A stretch of DNA of 64,000 nt, taken from Microcoleus sp. FACHB-672 (lineage in GTDB: Bacteria > Cyanobacteriota > Cyanobacteriia > Cyanobacteriales > Oscillatoriaceae). Shown piece after piece: positions 47,102 through 54,879 of this stretch. The notes under the pieces are model-generated. The model was not told where the DNA came from, did not search any database, and worked only from the letters and a program-made list of their open reading frames with translations. Each line of letters starts with the position of its first letter. Position 1 is the first letter of the stretch. The stretch is taken from assembly GCF_014695725.1 (NCBI RefSeq), contig NZ_JACJOU010000007.1, forward strand, positions 186,001 to 250,000, in the 5' to 3' direction. The translations under genes and the position numbers were made by a program.

Positions 47102-48373
47102 ATGAACTCCCCACTTGCAAATTCCTTCTACCAAACTTCCAACAATTTCAGCATCAACCCTGCACCATCCGGTACTCCCAATAATGCTCCTCGGCAGGGC
47201 AACGAGTCAGAACCCCTAGAAATGAATTCCCTAGGAGGAATCGACACCCAAACCCTAGCCAACCAGCTTGTCCGGGAACTGCACGAAAAAATCCAATCAT
47301 CTTCCAGAAGCGTGCCGGCAGTCGCCATGCGAATTGCCAAGGAAATCGAGCGGATTTGCCAAAAAAGCGCCCGCATCCAAAACTCCGGTCAAGTTCACTC
47401 TTGGCAGCAAGTCTTGGCACGGCACCGGATGCAAAAATGCCTAGATTACTATCAACTCGGTTCCAAACAAGGCCGCGTGGAACTGCACAGCACCCTCAGT
47501 TCAATGGTTTATCGCCATGTTGCCCCGTTACGCTCACGCTTGGGCTTTCAAGGCCGCTACAACCTGATCGAAGACTTCCTGCAAGGCTTCTATATGGAAT
47601 CTTTACGAGCTTTCCGCCGGGAAAACCAACTCACTGAAGATTACACGCCGCGCACCCAGCTTGAACTGGCCGAGTATATGGCCTTTACCGAACACTTTGC
47701 CAAGCGTCGGATCAACTTGCCCGGTCGGGGTGCCCAACAGTTGGTGGTGCTGCGTGCTCAAGGGTTCGCCAACAACCAGCCGGCTGAGACAGTCCTTGAT
47801 ATTGAACAAGCGATTGAATTCCCCAAAGGCGAAGATGCAGAAGTGCAAAATCGCTCTCACGCCGCGCAACAAGTGCGAGAACAGATGATCTCCGAAACGA
47901 TTGACCCCGCTGAGGCCGTTTTGCGGGATCGGGTTGTCGCCGAACTCGTACAATATCTGGAATCTCAAGGTCAATCGGACTGTGTAGATTACCTGGTCTT
48001 AAAACTTCAAGACATGGCTGCACAAGAAATTGATGAAGTCCTCAATCTGAGTTCACGTCAGCGGGACTACCTGCAACAGCGCTTTAAGTACCACGTTGAA
48101 AAGTTTGCTCGCTCTCACAATTGGAAACTGGTGCATCAGTGGTTGGGTGCGGATCTGGATCAAAATTTGGGAATGCCTCCCCAACAGTGGGAAGCGTTTA
48201 TGAACAAACTCACCCCCCAAGACCGGCAGCTATTAGACCTCAAGCGTGCCCAAAAGAGTGAACAAGAAATTGCCCAAGTCTTAAAGTGCACGCCGAAACA
48301 GTTGCAAAAGCGCTGGACTCAGCTGTTAAACCTGGCCTGGGAAGCCCGCAACTCAGGACTGGTGACCGAATGA
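47102..48373 (+). CDS. HetZ-like regulatory protein
   Basis: A 423-residue protein from ATG 47102 (AGAGG site upstream; an in-frame ATG-less extension to 47069 is disfavoured). After a disordered N-terminus (residues 1-55, NPAPSGTPNNAPRQ) comes an all-helical region with RVELHSTLSSMVYRHVAPLR and EDFLQGFYMESLRAFRREN, then a C-terminal region resembling sigma region 4 / helix-turn-helix (LTPQDRQLLDLKRAQKSEQE, CTPKQLQKRW). This layout matches my recollection of HetZ, an early regulator of heterocyst differentiation that also occurs in non-heterocystous filamentous strains. The exact orthology is uncertain; a HetZ-related paralogue is possible. Confidence 0.62.
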   Translation: MNSPLANSFYQTSNNFSINPAPSGTPNNAPRQGNESEPLEMNSLGGIDTQTLANQLVRELHEKIQSSSRSVPAVAMRIAKEIERICQKSARIQNSGQVHSWQQVLARHRMQKCLDYYQLGSKQGRVELHSTLSSMVYRHVAPLRSRLGFQGRYNLIEDFLQGFYMESLRAFRRENQLTEDYTPRTQLELAEYMAFTEHFAKRRINLPGRGAQQLVVLRAQGFANNQPAETVLDIEQAIEFPKGEDAEVQNRSHAAQQVREQMISETIDPAEAVLRDRVVAELVQYLESQGQSDCVDYLVLKLQDMAAQEIDEVLNLSSRQRDYLQQRFKYHVEKFARSHNWKLVHQWLGADLDQNLGMPPQQWEAFMNKLTPQDRQLLDLKRAQKSEQEIAQVLKCTPKQLQKRWTQLLNLAWEARNSGLVTE

Positions 48374-48392
48374 TGAACAGCAAGCTAGGTTT

Positions 48393-48423
48393 GGATTTTG
48401 GATATTAAAATTATCCAAAATCC
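48393..48423. terminator. Hairpin between convergent genes
   Basis: GGATTTTGGATA (48393-48404) pairs perfectly with TATCCAAAATCC (48412-48423), 7-base loop, between the ends of the HetZ-like and ModC-like genes. It lacks a clear T-run, so it may act as a weak bidirectional terminator or RNA-stabilising structure. Confidence 0.6.
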
Positions 48424-48438
48424 ATAATCTAACCTCGC

Positions 48439-49167
48439 TTAACCCCAACGAAAATTAGAGTGAATTTGATCAGAACGAGAATCGAGCAATTGCTTTGCTA
48501 AGCCGACTTCGATAACTTTACCAGCCCCTAAAGTGACGACATGATCAGCAAGTTCCATCGCCTCTGAACGTGAATGAGTAACCAGTATAATGGGCAAATT
48601 CAATCGATGCTGAATAATTTTCAACTCCGCTCTCAGAGTAGCTCTCAACTCATCATCAAGGGCACTGAACGGTTCATCTAATAAAAGGATTTTTGGGTAG
48701 GGTGCAACAGCACGGGCAATGGCAACTCGTTGAGCCTGTCCCCCAGAGATTTGCCCCACCGGCAGATGCACCAAGTCTTGAAGTTCTAACAGCTCAACTA
48801 ATTCTGCAATTCGCTGTTGGCGGTGGTGCCGGTGCCAGTGGTTTAACCCAAAACTGATATTTTCAGTAACATTTAGATGGGGAAATAATGCATAATTTTG
48901 AAAAACATATCCGACTTGTCGCCGATGCGCTGGTAAATTGATGCGCCGGTCTGTATCTAAAAATGTTGTCTCTGCTACTTTTATATAGCCCCAGTCTGGA
49001 TGCATTAAGCCGGCGATCGCTAGAAGGGTGGAACTTTTTCCACAGCCAGACTGTCCAAATAGCACAATCAAGCCACTAGGAACCTCAAATTCAATATCCA
49101 ACCGAAATGGAGGGGCTGTTGGGCCAGACGCATTAGACAACTTTTTGGTAAAGGCGACTTTCAGCAT
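48439..49167 (-). CDS. ABC transporter ATPase, ModC (molybdate) type, orphan
   Basis: A 242-residue ATPase with Walker A FGQSGCGKSST, Q-loop VFQNYALFPHLNV, signature ISGGQAQRVAIARAVA, Walker B ILLLDEPFSALD and H-loop ILVTHSRSEA. The layout FSALDDELRATLRAEL and PILLVTHS-type spacing follow ModC. The C-terminal TOBE/Mop domain of full-length ModC is missing, giving only 242 residues. No permease (modB) or binding protein (modA) gene is adjacent, so it must work with subunits encoded elsewhere. Only about 70 bases separate its start from the divergent PHP gene. Confidence 0.82.
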   Translation of the reverse strand: MLKVAFTKKLSNASGPTAPPFRLDIEFEVPSGLIVLFGQSGCGKSSTLLAIAGLMHPDWGYIKVAETTFLDTDRRINLPAHRRQVGYVFQNYALFPHLNVTENISFGLNHWHRHHRQQRIAELVELLELQDLVHLPVGQISGGQAQRVAIARAVAPYPKILLLDEPFSALDDELRATLRAELKIIQHRLNLPIILVTHSRSEAMELADHVVTLGAGKVIEVGLAKQLLDSRSDQIHSNFRWG

Positions 49168-49236
49168 CCTATGGTCGCTCCCGTTTTAGAAATATTTCGA
49201 TATATTAGACAAGAACCCACTCCTTTTGAGGCAGTC

Positions 49237-50001
49237 ATGGCAGTCAATCTTGCTCAGGCTTCTGCTTCGCCCAAGCCGGCAGCACAGAATATGCCGGCAC
49301 TAAAGCAAGTCTTTAAAACGATTCATGCAGAAAGTTGTCCGCGTTCTTATAACTTTCATATGCATACAGTCCACTCTGACGGCCAACTGCAGCCAGAGGT
49401 GTTGATTGAACAAGCCATCACAATTGGTCTTAAAGGGCTGGCAATTACAGATCACCACAGTGTTAACGGCTATAAGCTGGCTCAGCACTGGTTAGACCAA
49501 TGGCAACAAAATCAGGAAGAATTGAAAGTGAATTATGAGAACAATCATTCTCATTCCTCAATTCCTAATTCTGAATGCCCACAAGCGCCCCACCTGTGGG
49601 TTGGCGTTGAAGTGAATGCTGATTTACTAGGATGTGAGGTACACATTTTAGGCTATGCTTTTGACCCAGAACACCTGAGTATGCAGCCTTATTTGCAAGG
49701 GAAAGGAGTACAGGGCAGTGATTATCAAGCCGGCTCTGTAATTTCTGCAATTCAGGAAGCTGGTGGTTTAGCAGTTTTGGCGCATCCCGCACGGTATCGC
49801 ATCTCAGAAACTAAGTTAATTCCAGCGGCTGCTGAATTAGGGATTGATGGTGTGGAAAGTTACTACGCTTACAATAATCCAAATCCTTGGCGTACTAGCC
49901 CCAAACAAACTCAAGTGGTGGAACAATTTAGCGCTACTTACGGGTTATTAAAAACCTGCGGCACCGACACTCACGGAAAAAATTTGCTCCAGCGACTTTA
50001 A
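49237..50001 (+). CDS. PHP-domain phosphoesterase
   Basis: A 254-residue metal-dependent phosphoesterase of the polymerase-and-histidinol-phosphatase family. All metal motifs are visible: NFHMHTVHSDG, AITDHHSVNG, VGVEVNADLLGCEVHILGY, LAVLAHPARYR and GTDTHG. The start is ATG 49237, with GAGG five bases before; an earlier ATG at 49171 would leave only three bases to the divergent ATPase gene start. Between TDHHS and VGVEVN there is a low-complexity Asn/His/Ser-rich insert (about 49520-49590) that looks like a simple-sequence intrusion. Possible roles include histidinol-phosphate or nucleoside phosphate hydrolysis. Confidence 0.87.
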   Translation: MAVNLAQASASPKPAAQNMPALKQVFKTIHAESCPRSYNFHMHTVHSDGQLQPEVLIEQAITIGLKGLAITDHHSVNGYKLAQHWLDQWQQNQEELKVNYENNHSHSSIPNSECPQAPHLWVGVEVNADLLGCEVHILGYAFDPEHLSMQPYLQGKGVQGSDYQAGSVISAIQEAGGLAVLAHPARYRISETKLIPAAAELGIDGVESYYAYNNPNPWRTSPKQTQVVEQFSATYGLLKTCGTDTHGKNLLQRL

Positions 50002-50426
50002 AGGCAAAATTAAAAATATACAAGGCAAAAGAAGAGATTTTTTCTTTTGCTTTTTTTGTAGGATTTACGGAAATAAAATAGAACTTTTTGAATTAGAACC
50101 GCAGATAATAGCGCAGCCTGCCGTTAAGCATAGCGTGCCGTTAAGCGCAGCGTGCCGCAGGCATAGGCATAGGCATACCCATACGCAGATAAGTAGGTTA
50201 AGTTGATACCCTCCGTTTCACTTCGCCGAACGCAGCGTCTCAAGTTCTTGTAGATAATAGTTTATCAACCCAACATCTTAAATTTTTGTAGATATAACAA
50301 TACTAAATAGGTTGTTAGATTTCTAGTGGGCATCTTGCCCCTGCTGCAAGCTTTTGGAGGTACTGAGTATTAACCAATCACAGAGTAAGGCTATAACAAA
50401 AGTTGTTTGATTAAATAATCAGATTT
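50002..50426. other. Spacer with interspersed short repeats
   Basis: 425 bases between convergent genes. At 50113-50185 there are repeated words (TGCCGTTAAGC twice, GCAGCGTGCCG, and GGCATA three times) typical of dispersed cyanobacterial repeats. Otherwise no gene was seen. Confidence 0.5.
50113..50185. repeat. Dispersed short repeat cluster
   Basis: AGCGTGCCGTTAAGC/GCAGCGTGCCGCAGGCATA plus tandem GGCATA units form imperfect direct and inverted copies that could fold into hairpins. Confidence 0.6.
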
Positions 50427-51608
50427 TCAGAGCTTAAAAAACCACTTTTTTTTGTACATGAAATAAAGAATTAACCACCACAAAAAGACAGTGGTAAGGG
50501 CAAAAGCGAGGGAACCTTTCATTGCGCCGGCCCACGGTCGAAATAAGTTTTCGTAGAGCCAAGTATAAGTTGTGGGAGCGTCTTTACCGGCACCGATATG
50601 AGTCTTAATTAGAAAGCGGGCAACAGTACCAGAGGCGACAAAAAGGAAAATAGCATTCAACCCCATCACTTCAAATGGCCATGCCCACTTACGCCAGTTG
50701 CGGACTTCTAAAATATAGTACAAGCCGGCAAGCAACAGTAACGCCCAACCACTGGTAAAAACAACGTAAGAACTTGTCCAAAGCTGCTTATTGATAGGAA
50801 ACACGAACCCCCACAAATGCCCGACAATTAGACAACAAAGGCCGGCAATCGCCAATTGCACACTAATTTCTGTTCGTACTTTGTGCCGGCGCAGCCACTC
50901 CCCGGTAAAGTAACCAATAAGAACACTGACGACGGCAGGAAGGGTGCTGAATAGTCCTTCGGGATCAAATCCGATGTCACGCTTTAGCAAGTGTGGAGAA
51001 GTGAGGATCAGCCGATCAAGATAAGCCGGCAAACTGCCTTCGCCGTGGGGAGAGAAGTTGCCGGCACCATATCCGGGTACGGGAATTTGTTGCATTAGCA
51101 CCCAATATCCCAGCAGGATCACGGCTGCCAGCACCCATTGAGTTTTGCGCGGCAGATGCAGAATAATCGCGCTAGATATCAAGTAACACAAACTGATGCG
51201 CTGCAAGACGCCCATAATGCGAAGGATGCTGAAATCAAGGGGTTTTGTATTAAACAGCCAATCGAGAATTAAAGGAATAACGGCTAATAATAAACCAAGG
51301 GCAAATAGTAAGACACATCTGCGGACAATCCGCCTGTAAACGGCAGCAGTTGGGCGATTTTCTGGGGTGTATTTGGAAAGAGAGAACGCCATTGCCACAC
51401 CGACAATGAAGAGGAAGAAGGGAAAAACTAAGTCCGTCGGGGTGCAACCGTGCCATTCTGCGTGTTTTAGGGGAGCATAAACATAATCCCAGCTACCCGG
51501 ATTGTTAACTAAAATCATGCCGGTGATTGCAATGCCTCGAAACACATCCAGAGACATTAGGCGCGGGGATTGTTTTGGCGTGGGTAAAAATTGCTCGTCA
51601 GTTGTCAT
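50427..51608 (-). CDS. Heparan-alpha-glucosaminide N-acetyltransferase-like membrane protein (COG4299, DUF5009)
   Basis: A 393-residue integral membrane protein with about ten helices. The N-terminal motif RLMSLDVFRGIAITGMILVN and the following HAEWHGCTPTDLVFPFFLFIVG are diagnostic of the COG4299/NagX group, related to lysosomal HGSNAT, which acetylates terminal glucosamine. In bacteria it may acetylate amino sugars at the membrane. A histidine (HAEWHG) and the FFLFIVG helix near residue 55-75 form the proposed active region. The start is ATG 51608. The gene is the last backbone gene before the island beginning near 51.8 kb. Confidence 0.87.
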   Translation of the reverse strand: MTTDEQFLPTPKQSPRLMSLDVFRGIAITGMILVNNPGSWDYVYAPLKHAEWHGCTPTDLVFPFFLFIVGVAMAFSLSKYTPENRPTAAVYRRIVRRCVLLFALGLLLAVIPLILDWLFNTKPLDFSILRIMGVLQRISLCYLISSAIILHLPRKTQWVLAAVILLGYWVLMQQIPVPGYGAGNFSPHGEGSLPAYLDRLILTSPHLLKRDIGFDPEGLFSTLPAVVSVLIGYFTGEWLRRHKVRTEISVQLAIAGLCCLIVGHLWGFVFPINKQLWTSSYVVFTSGWALLLLAGLYYILEVRNWRKWAWPFEVMGLNAIFLFVASGTVARFLIKTHIGAGKDAPTTYTWLYENLFRPWAGAMKGSLAFALTTVFLWWLILYFMYKKKWFFKL

Positions 51609-51786
51609 TCGTTGGTGCCGGTTTCAAGTCTTTTCCAGAATACGAGGCAAAATACCGCGCCGCCAGATAATATTTGCAGACTGAGTTGATATCTAGGCAG
51701 AATGAATTGCCCTAACTGCCGGCATAAAGCTAAAGCAACTGATTAAGTCTGTCAAGTTAATTAAATGAAATCGCTGGCGTATAGCA

Positions 51787-52104
51787 ATGGAAGGAATAGT
51801 AATGACATTTAAAGCTAGTTGTAACACCGGCTTGGTTGAAGCATGGGTCGAGCAATGGCTTGTCCCCCAATTACACCCAGAGCAAGTGGTGGTGATTGAT
51901 AATGCCAGTTTTCATAAGTGTGCGGCGATTCAACAAGCCATTGAGCAAGCCGGATGCACCCTGCTATTTCTGCCGCCATACTCCCCTGACTTAAACAAGA
52001 TTAAGAAGTTTTGGGCACGGCTCAAGCACTACCTGTGTAAAACCCTAAACCAATTTGAGAATTTCTGGGAGGCCGTGGATAATGCCTTCAAGTCTTTGTC
52101 CTAA
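51787..52104 (+). mobile_element. IS630-family transposase remnant
   Basis: A C-terminal piece (105 residues) of an IS630/Tc1-type DDE transposase. The second aspartate block is present (VVVIDNASFHK), but the DDE glutamate block reads PDLNKIKKFW instead of PDLNPIEKFW, so the catalytic glutamate is lysine; the N-terminal two thirds are missing. It is inactive. The tail overlaps the end of the araC-like gene on the other strand by 17 bases. It marks the left edge of a foreign-looking island (about 51.8-62.4 kb). No terminal inverted repeat pair was found around it. Confidence 0.88.
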
Positions 52105-53128
52105 CCAACCCTTCAACTGCAATAGCAGTCTCCCTAGTAGCTTCTCGCAACCGCTCCACATCACGCATTGGTGGTGCACCAAAGAGGCGCTTGTACTCCC
52201 GGTTGAAGTGCGAGGCATCGTCATAACCCACACGGTAAGCAGCACTGCTAGCATCAAGGTTTTGCCCCAGCATCAGACGGCGAGCCTCCTGGAGCCGCAG
52301 TTGCTTCTGGAACTGCAGGGGACTCATTGCAGTGACAGACTTGAAGTGATGGTGAAAGCCCGAGACACTCATTCCCAGCTCTCGTGCGATGCTTTCAATC
52401 CGAAGCGGCTGGTTAAAGTCTTTACGAAGTCGATCAACGGCTCTAGCAATTTGGTGGGTAGAGCCACCCAGAACTGCAATCTGATGGAGCCGATTCCCTT
52501 GCACTCCCATCAAGAGCCGGTAGATAATCTCCCGCTTAATCAGAGGTGCGAGCACATGCGCTTTAGCCGGGGAATCGAGCAACCTGACGAGCCGCACGAC
52601 AGCATCTAACAGATCTACATCCAACGGACTGACGTCGATTGCTTTGACACTAGCACCCCTTTGGGCTGAGGGATAGCCTGCCTCAACCATGGCTGAGCCA
52701 ACTAGAGTAGGGTCAAGATCGAAACGAAGACCCAGGTACGGTTTTTCCTGGGTTGCTTCTAGAATTCGGCTGGCAATCGGCAGTTCGACCGTCCCCAGCA
52801 AATAATGCATTGGGTCGTACTGATAGCGATCACTGCCTAGAAGGACTTCTTTGCTGCCTTGAGCAATCGCACAAAAGGCAGGAATAGACACACTATGAAA
52901 GCATTCCGAAGGGTAGGAGGCGCGATAGAAGTGTAATCCTTTCAGCGACTCGATCGCTCCATCTTGACGAATCGCTTGGGCAATTCGCTCCGTTAGTTCC
53001 TCTCGGTTGGCTTGCGCTCGGTCTGCCTCGCGCTTTGTCTGAAAGTCATTCATCAAGGCTCTACCAGACTTTTCACTCGTTCTTGCAGCGTTCATTTCTT
53101 GTGCCTGCTCAAATAGATTTATGGACAC
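52088..53128 (-). CDS. AraC-family transcriptional regulator (AraC_N plus HTH)
   Basis: A regulator of up to 346 residues with the AraC_N sensory domain (about 60-210: YRASYPSECFHSVSIPAFCA, SKEVLLGSDRYQYDPMHYLL) and a C-terminal double helix-turn-helix (about 232-330: SIARELGMSVSGFHHHFKSV, PLQFQKQLRLQEARRLM). This is the arrangement of YqhC-like activators that respond to reactive aldehydes. ATG 53128 is the longest start; ATG 53053 (MNDFQTKREADRAQ) fits the family better. It is divergent from a truncated cupin start at 53459, and its 5' end is duplicated at 57496. It probably activates the detoxification genes downstream. Confidence 0.88.
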   Translation of the reverse strand: MSINLFEQAQEMNAARTSEKSGRALMNDFQTKREADRAQANREELTERIAQAIRQDGAIESLKGLHFYRASYPSECFHSVSIPAFCAIAQGSKEVLLGSDRYQYDPMHYLLGTVELPIASRILEATQEKPYLGLRFDLDPTLVGSAMVEAGYPSAQRGASVKAIDVSPLDVDLLDAVVRLVRLLDSPAKAHVLAPLIKREIIYRLLMGVQGNRLHQIAVLGGSTHQIARAVDRLRKDFNQPLRIESIARELGMSVSGFHHHFKSVTAMSPLQFQKQLRLQEARRLMLGQNLDASSAAYRVGYDDASHFNREYKRLFGAPPMRDVERLREATRETAIAVEGLVRTKT

Positions 53129-53513
53129 ATCAAGGTAAAGACAAGGGTTTGGCAGCTAAGCCTGTATAAGAATCTAGCGTGACTTGAATTGAATCTGGTG
53201 CAAGGCGTGCAGGATTGTACAACCATCCTAGACAATCATCCTATTGCTTGCCTTTCAGGATTCATAGAATGAGGTTAAAGCAATGAAACGTGATTCCGGC
53301 TTCTTGTAAACGTCTGGATTTCTCTTCAAGAGAACACTCAAGTTTATTTAGTTAAGCGCTTCTTGCGATTGCACGAGAAGCCTCATCAAATCCACAGCAG
53401 GCATTGGTCGCTGTGGTCAAGCTTTGCATGGGCGTTGCACAACTATGGAGGAACAGAAATGAAACGGCTCACGATACCTGTCATGGCATTTTCCTTATTG
53501 GCTTTGGGGTTCG
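53014..53513. repeat. 500-base direct repeat, copy A
   Basis: Matches copy B (57496-57993) with an offset of about 4480 bases. It covers the araC 5' end, the divergent promoter region and the cupin signal-peptide codons. The araC-side half shows more substitutions plus a one-base deletion in B; the cupin-side half (from about 53210) is almost identical. Confidence 0.95.
53219..53243 (+). promoter_or_regulatory. Candidate AraC-type direct-repeat operator (copy A)
   Basis: ACAACCATCCTA and ACAATCATCCTA stand in tandem with a 13-base period in the araC-cupin spacer. AraC regulators usually bind two direct half-sites. The same sites recur at 57699-57723 in copy B. Confidence 0.45.
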
Positions 53514-53518
53514 CCTAA
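53459..53518 (+). pseudogene. Truncated cupin gene start
   Basis: An ATG with a GGAGGA site begins [19 protein letters not shown] and then hits TAA. The first 18 residues are identical to the signal peptide of the intact cupin at 57939, so this is the broken end of the duplicated copy. Confidence 0.9.
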
Positions 53519-53548
53519 GCTTCAATAGCTTTTATATCAGTACACCTG

Positions 53549-53720
53549 TATAGAACCCATTTGGGATCTTTTCTTAAAGCACAAGGGAGGCAGGAAAGCC
53601 GTTTGAAGCAACCTAACAACCAAGAGCTATAAAAGTATAGAGAAATTACTGCAAAAAAGATGAAACCCGGATAGGTATTAAGCTTGCGATTGCAGCAGAA
53701 GATGTCAAATGGGTTCTATA
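53549..53720. mobile_element. Candidate MITE (172 bases)
   Basis: TATAGAACCCATTTG (53549-53563) and its exact reverse complement (53706-53720) bound a 172-base segment with no gene; imperfect similarity continues inward (ATCTT in both arms). The outer TA on each side fits TA target duplication as in IS630/Tc1 elements. It sits just inside the repeat-bracketed block. Confidence 0.55.
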
Positions 53721-53815
53721 GAAGTTGACAATACTTAATCACAGTGGAAGTGTTTTACAAGGGTGGTAAAGTTTCAGTGGATAGAGTCAGTCAACCTTAT
53801 TTCTAAGTAGCATCT

Positions 53816-54715
53816 ATGAAGCGTCGTAACTTCTGCCTTTATTCAGCTTTATTTGTTGTGTCGGGCTGCACAACCGCTACGACACAATCCTCTAATCCTT
53901 TTCAGAGTCCCTCTCCCTTCAGCAAACTAGAGAAGTTAAGGTTTGCTGTTTCTGATGTCAAGGGTCTAGAAGATTTGAAAAAAGATTACGAACCGTTACG
54001 GTTACTTCTGACAAAGATTCTGGAAACCAAGGTAGAATTCGTTCCCGTAGACAGCTATATTGCAGTGGTGTCTGCTCTCCAACAGGATCAGGTTGACCTA
54101 GTATTTACAGGCCCGTCGGAGTATGTGGTGATGCGTGCCCGGACGAATGCGGTTCCCATTGCCGCCATTGAGCGGCAAAATTACTACTCGATCCTTGCAA
54201 CTAGATCGAACAGTGGAATCAAGTCAGTGCAGGATCTAAAGGGCAAAACCATTGCCCTGTGGGAGCTTGGCTCAACTAGCGGCTATTTAGGCCCGATTAA
54301 ATTACTGATTGATGCGGGATTAGATCCTAAAGTTGACGTGACCATCAAGCTTTTAGGCAAAAAAGGACTGCCTGCCTTAAAGAACGGGGATGTGGACGCT
54401 TGGGGCGGCGGCTTTGTGCGTCACGAAAAATTCCTGAAAGATGAAAAAATGACCGCAACTGACTTACCGATCTTGGCGAAAGGGGTTTCATTACCCTCCG
54501 ATCCCTTTGTGTTGAATAGTAAGCTAGAAGCTGGTTTAGTAGCCAATATCCAGCAACGCATTTTTCAGAATCAAGCCGAGATTCTAGCAGTGATCGCTCC
54601 AGTCGATGGTGCTAAGTTTACAGGGGGCAAGATGATTGAAATTCAAGATACAGACTTTGACGTAATTCGGCAGGTCTATAAGGTCATGGGACAAGGCGCT
54701 TTCCTACAAGGTTAA
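53816..54715 (+). CDS. PhnD-like phosphate/phosphonate-type substrate-binding lipoprotein
   Basis: A 299-residue periplasmic binding protein. The leader MKRRNFCLYSALFVVSGC is a lipoprotein signal with lipobox VSGC. The mature part is the PhnD type: LRFAVSDVKGLEDLKKDYEP, VDLVFTGPSEYVVMRART, SVQDLKGKTIALWELGSTSG and LKNGDVDAWGGGF. There is no ABC permease or ATPase nearby; instead a histidine kinase follows 164 bases downstream, so this protein probably presents a ligand (phosphite, phosphonate or other anion) to the kinase rather than feeding a transporter. The fold is clear, the ligand is not. Confidence 0.85.
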   Translation: MKRRNFCLYSALFVVSGCTTATTQSSNPFQSPSPFSKLEKLRFAVSDVKGLEDLKKDYEPLRLLLTKILETKVEFVPVDSYIAVVSALQQDQVDLVFTGPSEYVVMRARTNAVPIAAIERQNYYSILATRSNSGIKSVQDLKGKTIALWELGSTSGYLGPIKLLIDAGLDPKVDVTIKLLGKKGLPALKNGDVDAWGGGFVRHEKFLKDEKMTATDLPILAKGVSLPSDPFVLNSKLEAGLVANIQQRIFQNQAEILAVIAPVDGAKFTGGKMIEIQDTDFDVIRQVYKVMGQGAFLQG

Positions 54716-54879
54716 GCAGAAAATGTAGGAGAATTCCCCTCGATTTGGCATGGTGTGTCCGGAACATCGATAAAGTTAGTTCCATTTGAAGATGGATTGA
54801 CCCGGATATAAATAGGCTGAGAAGAGAAACTTTCCAGGTTCTCCCCTGCCAACGGGATACTAATTGTTCGAGGTGAAGC

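Noticed and set aside
49171-49236. Earlier ATG for the PHP gene
   Set aside because: It would leave only three bases to the divergent ATPase start and add residues not typical of the family; ATG 49237 has a good GAGG site.
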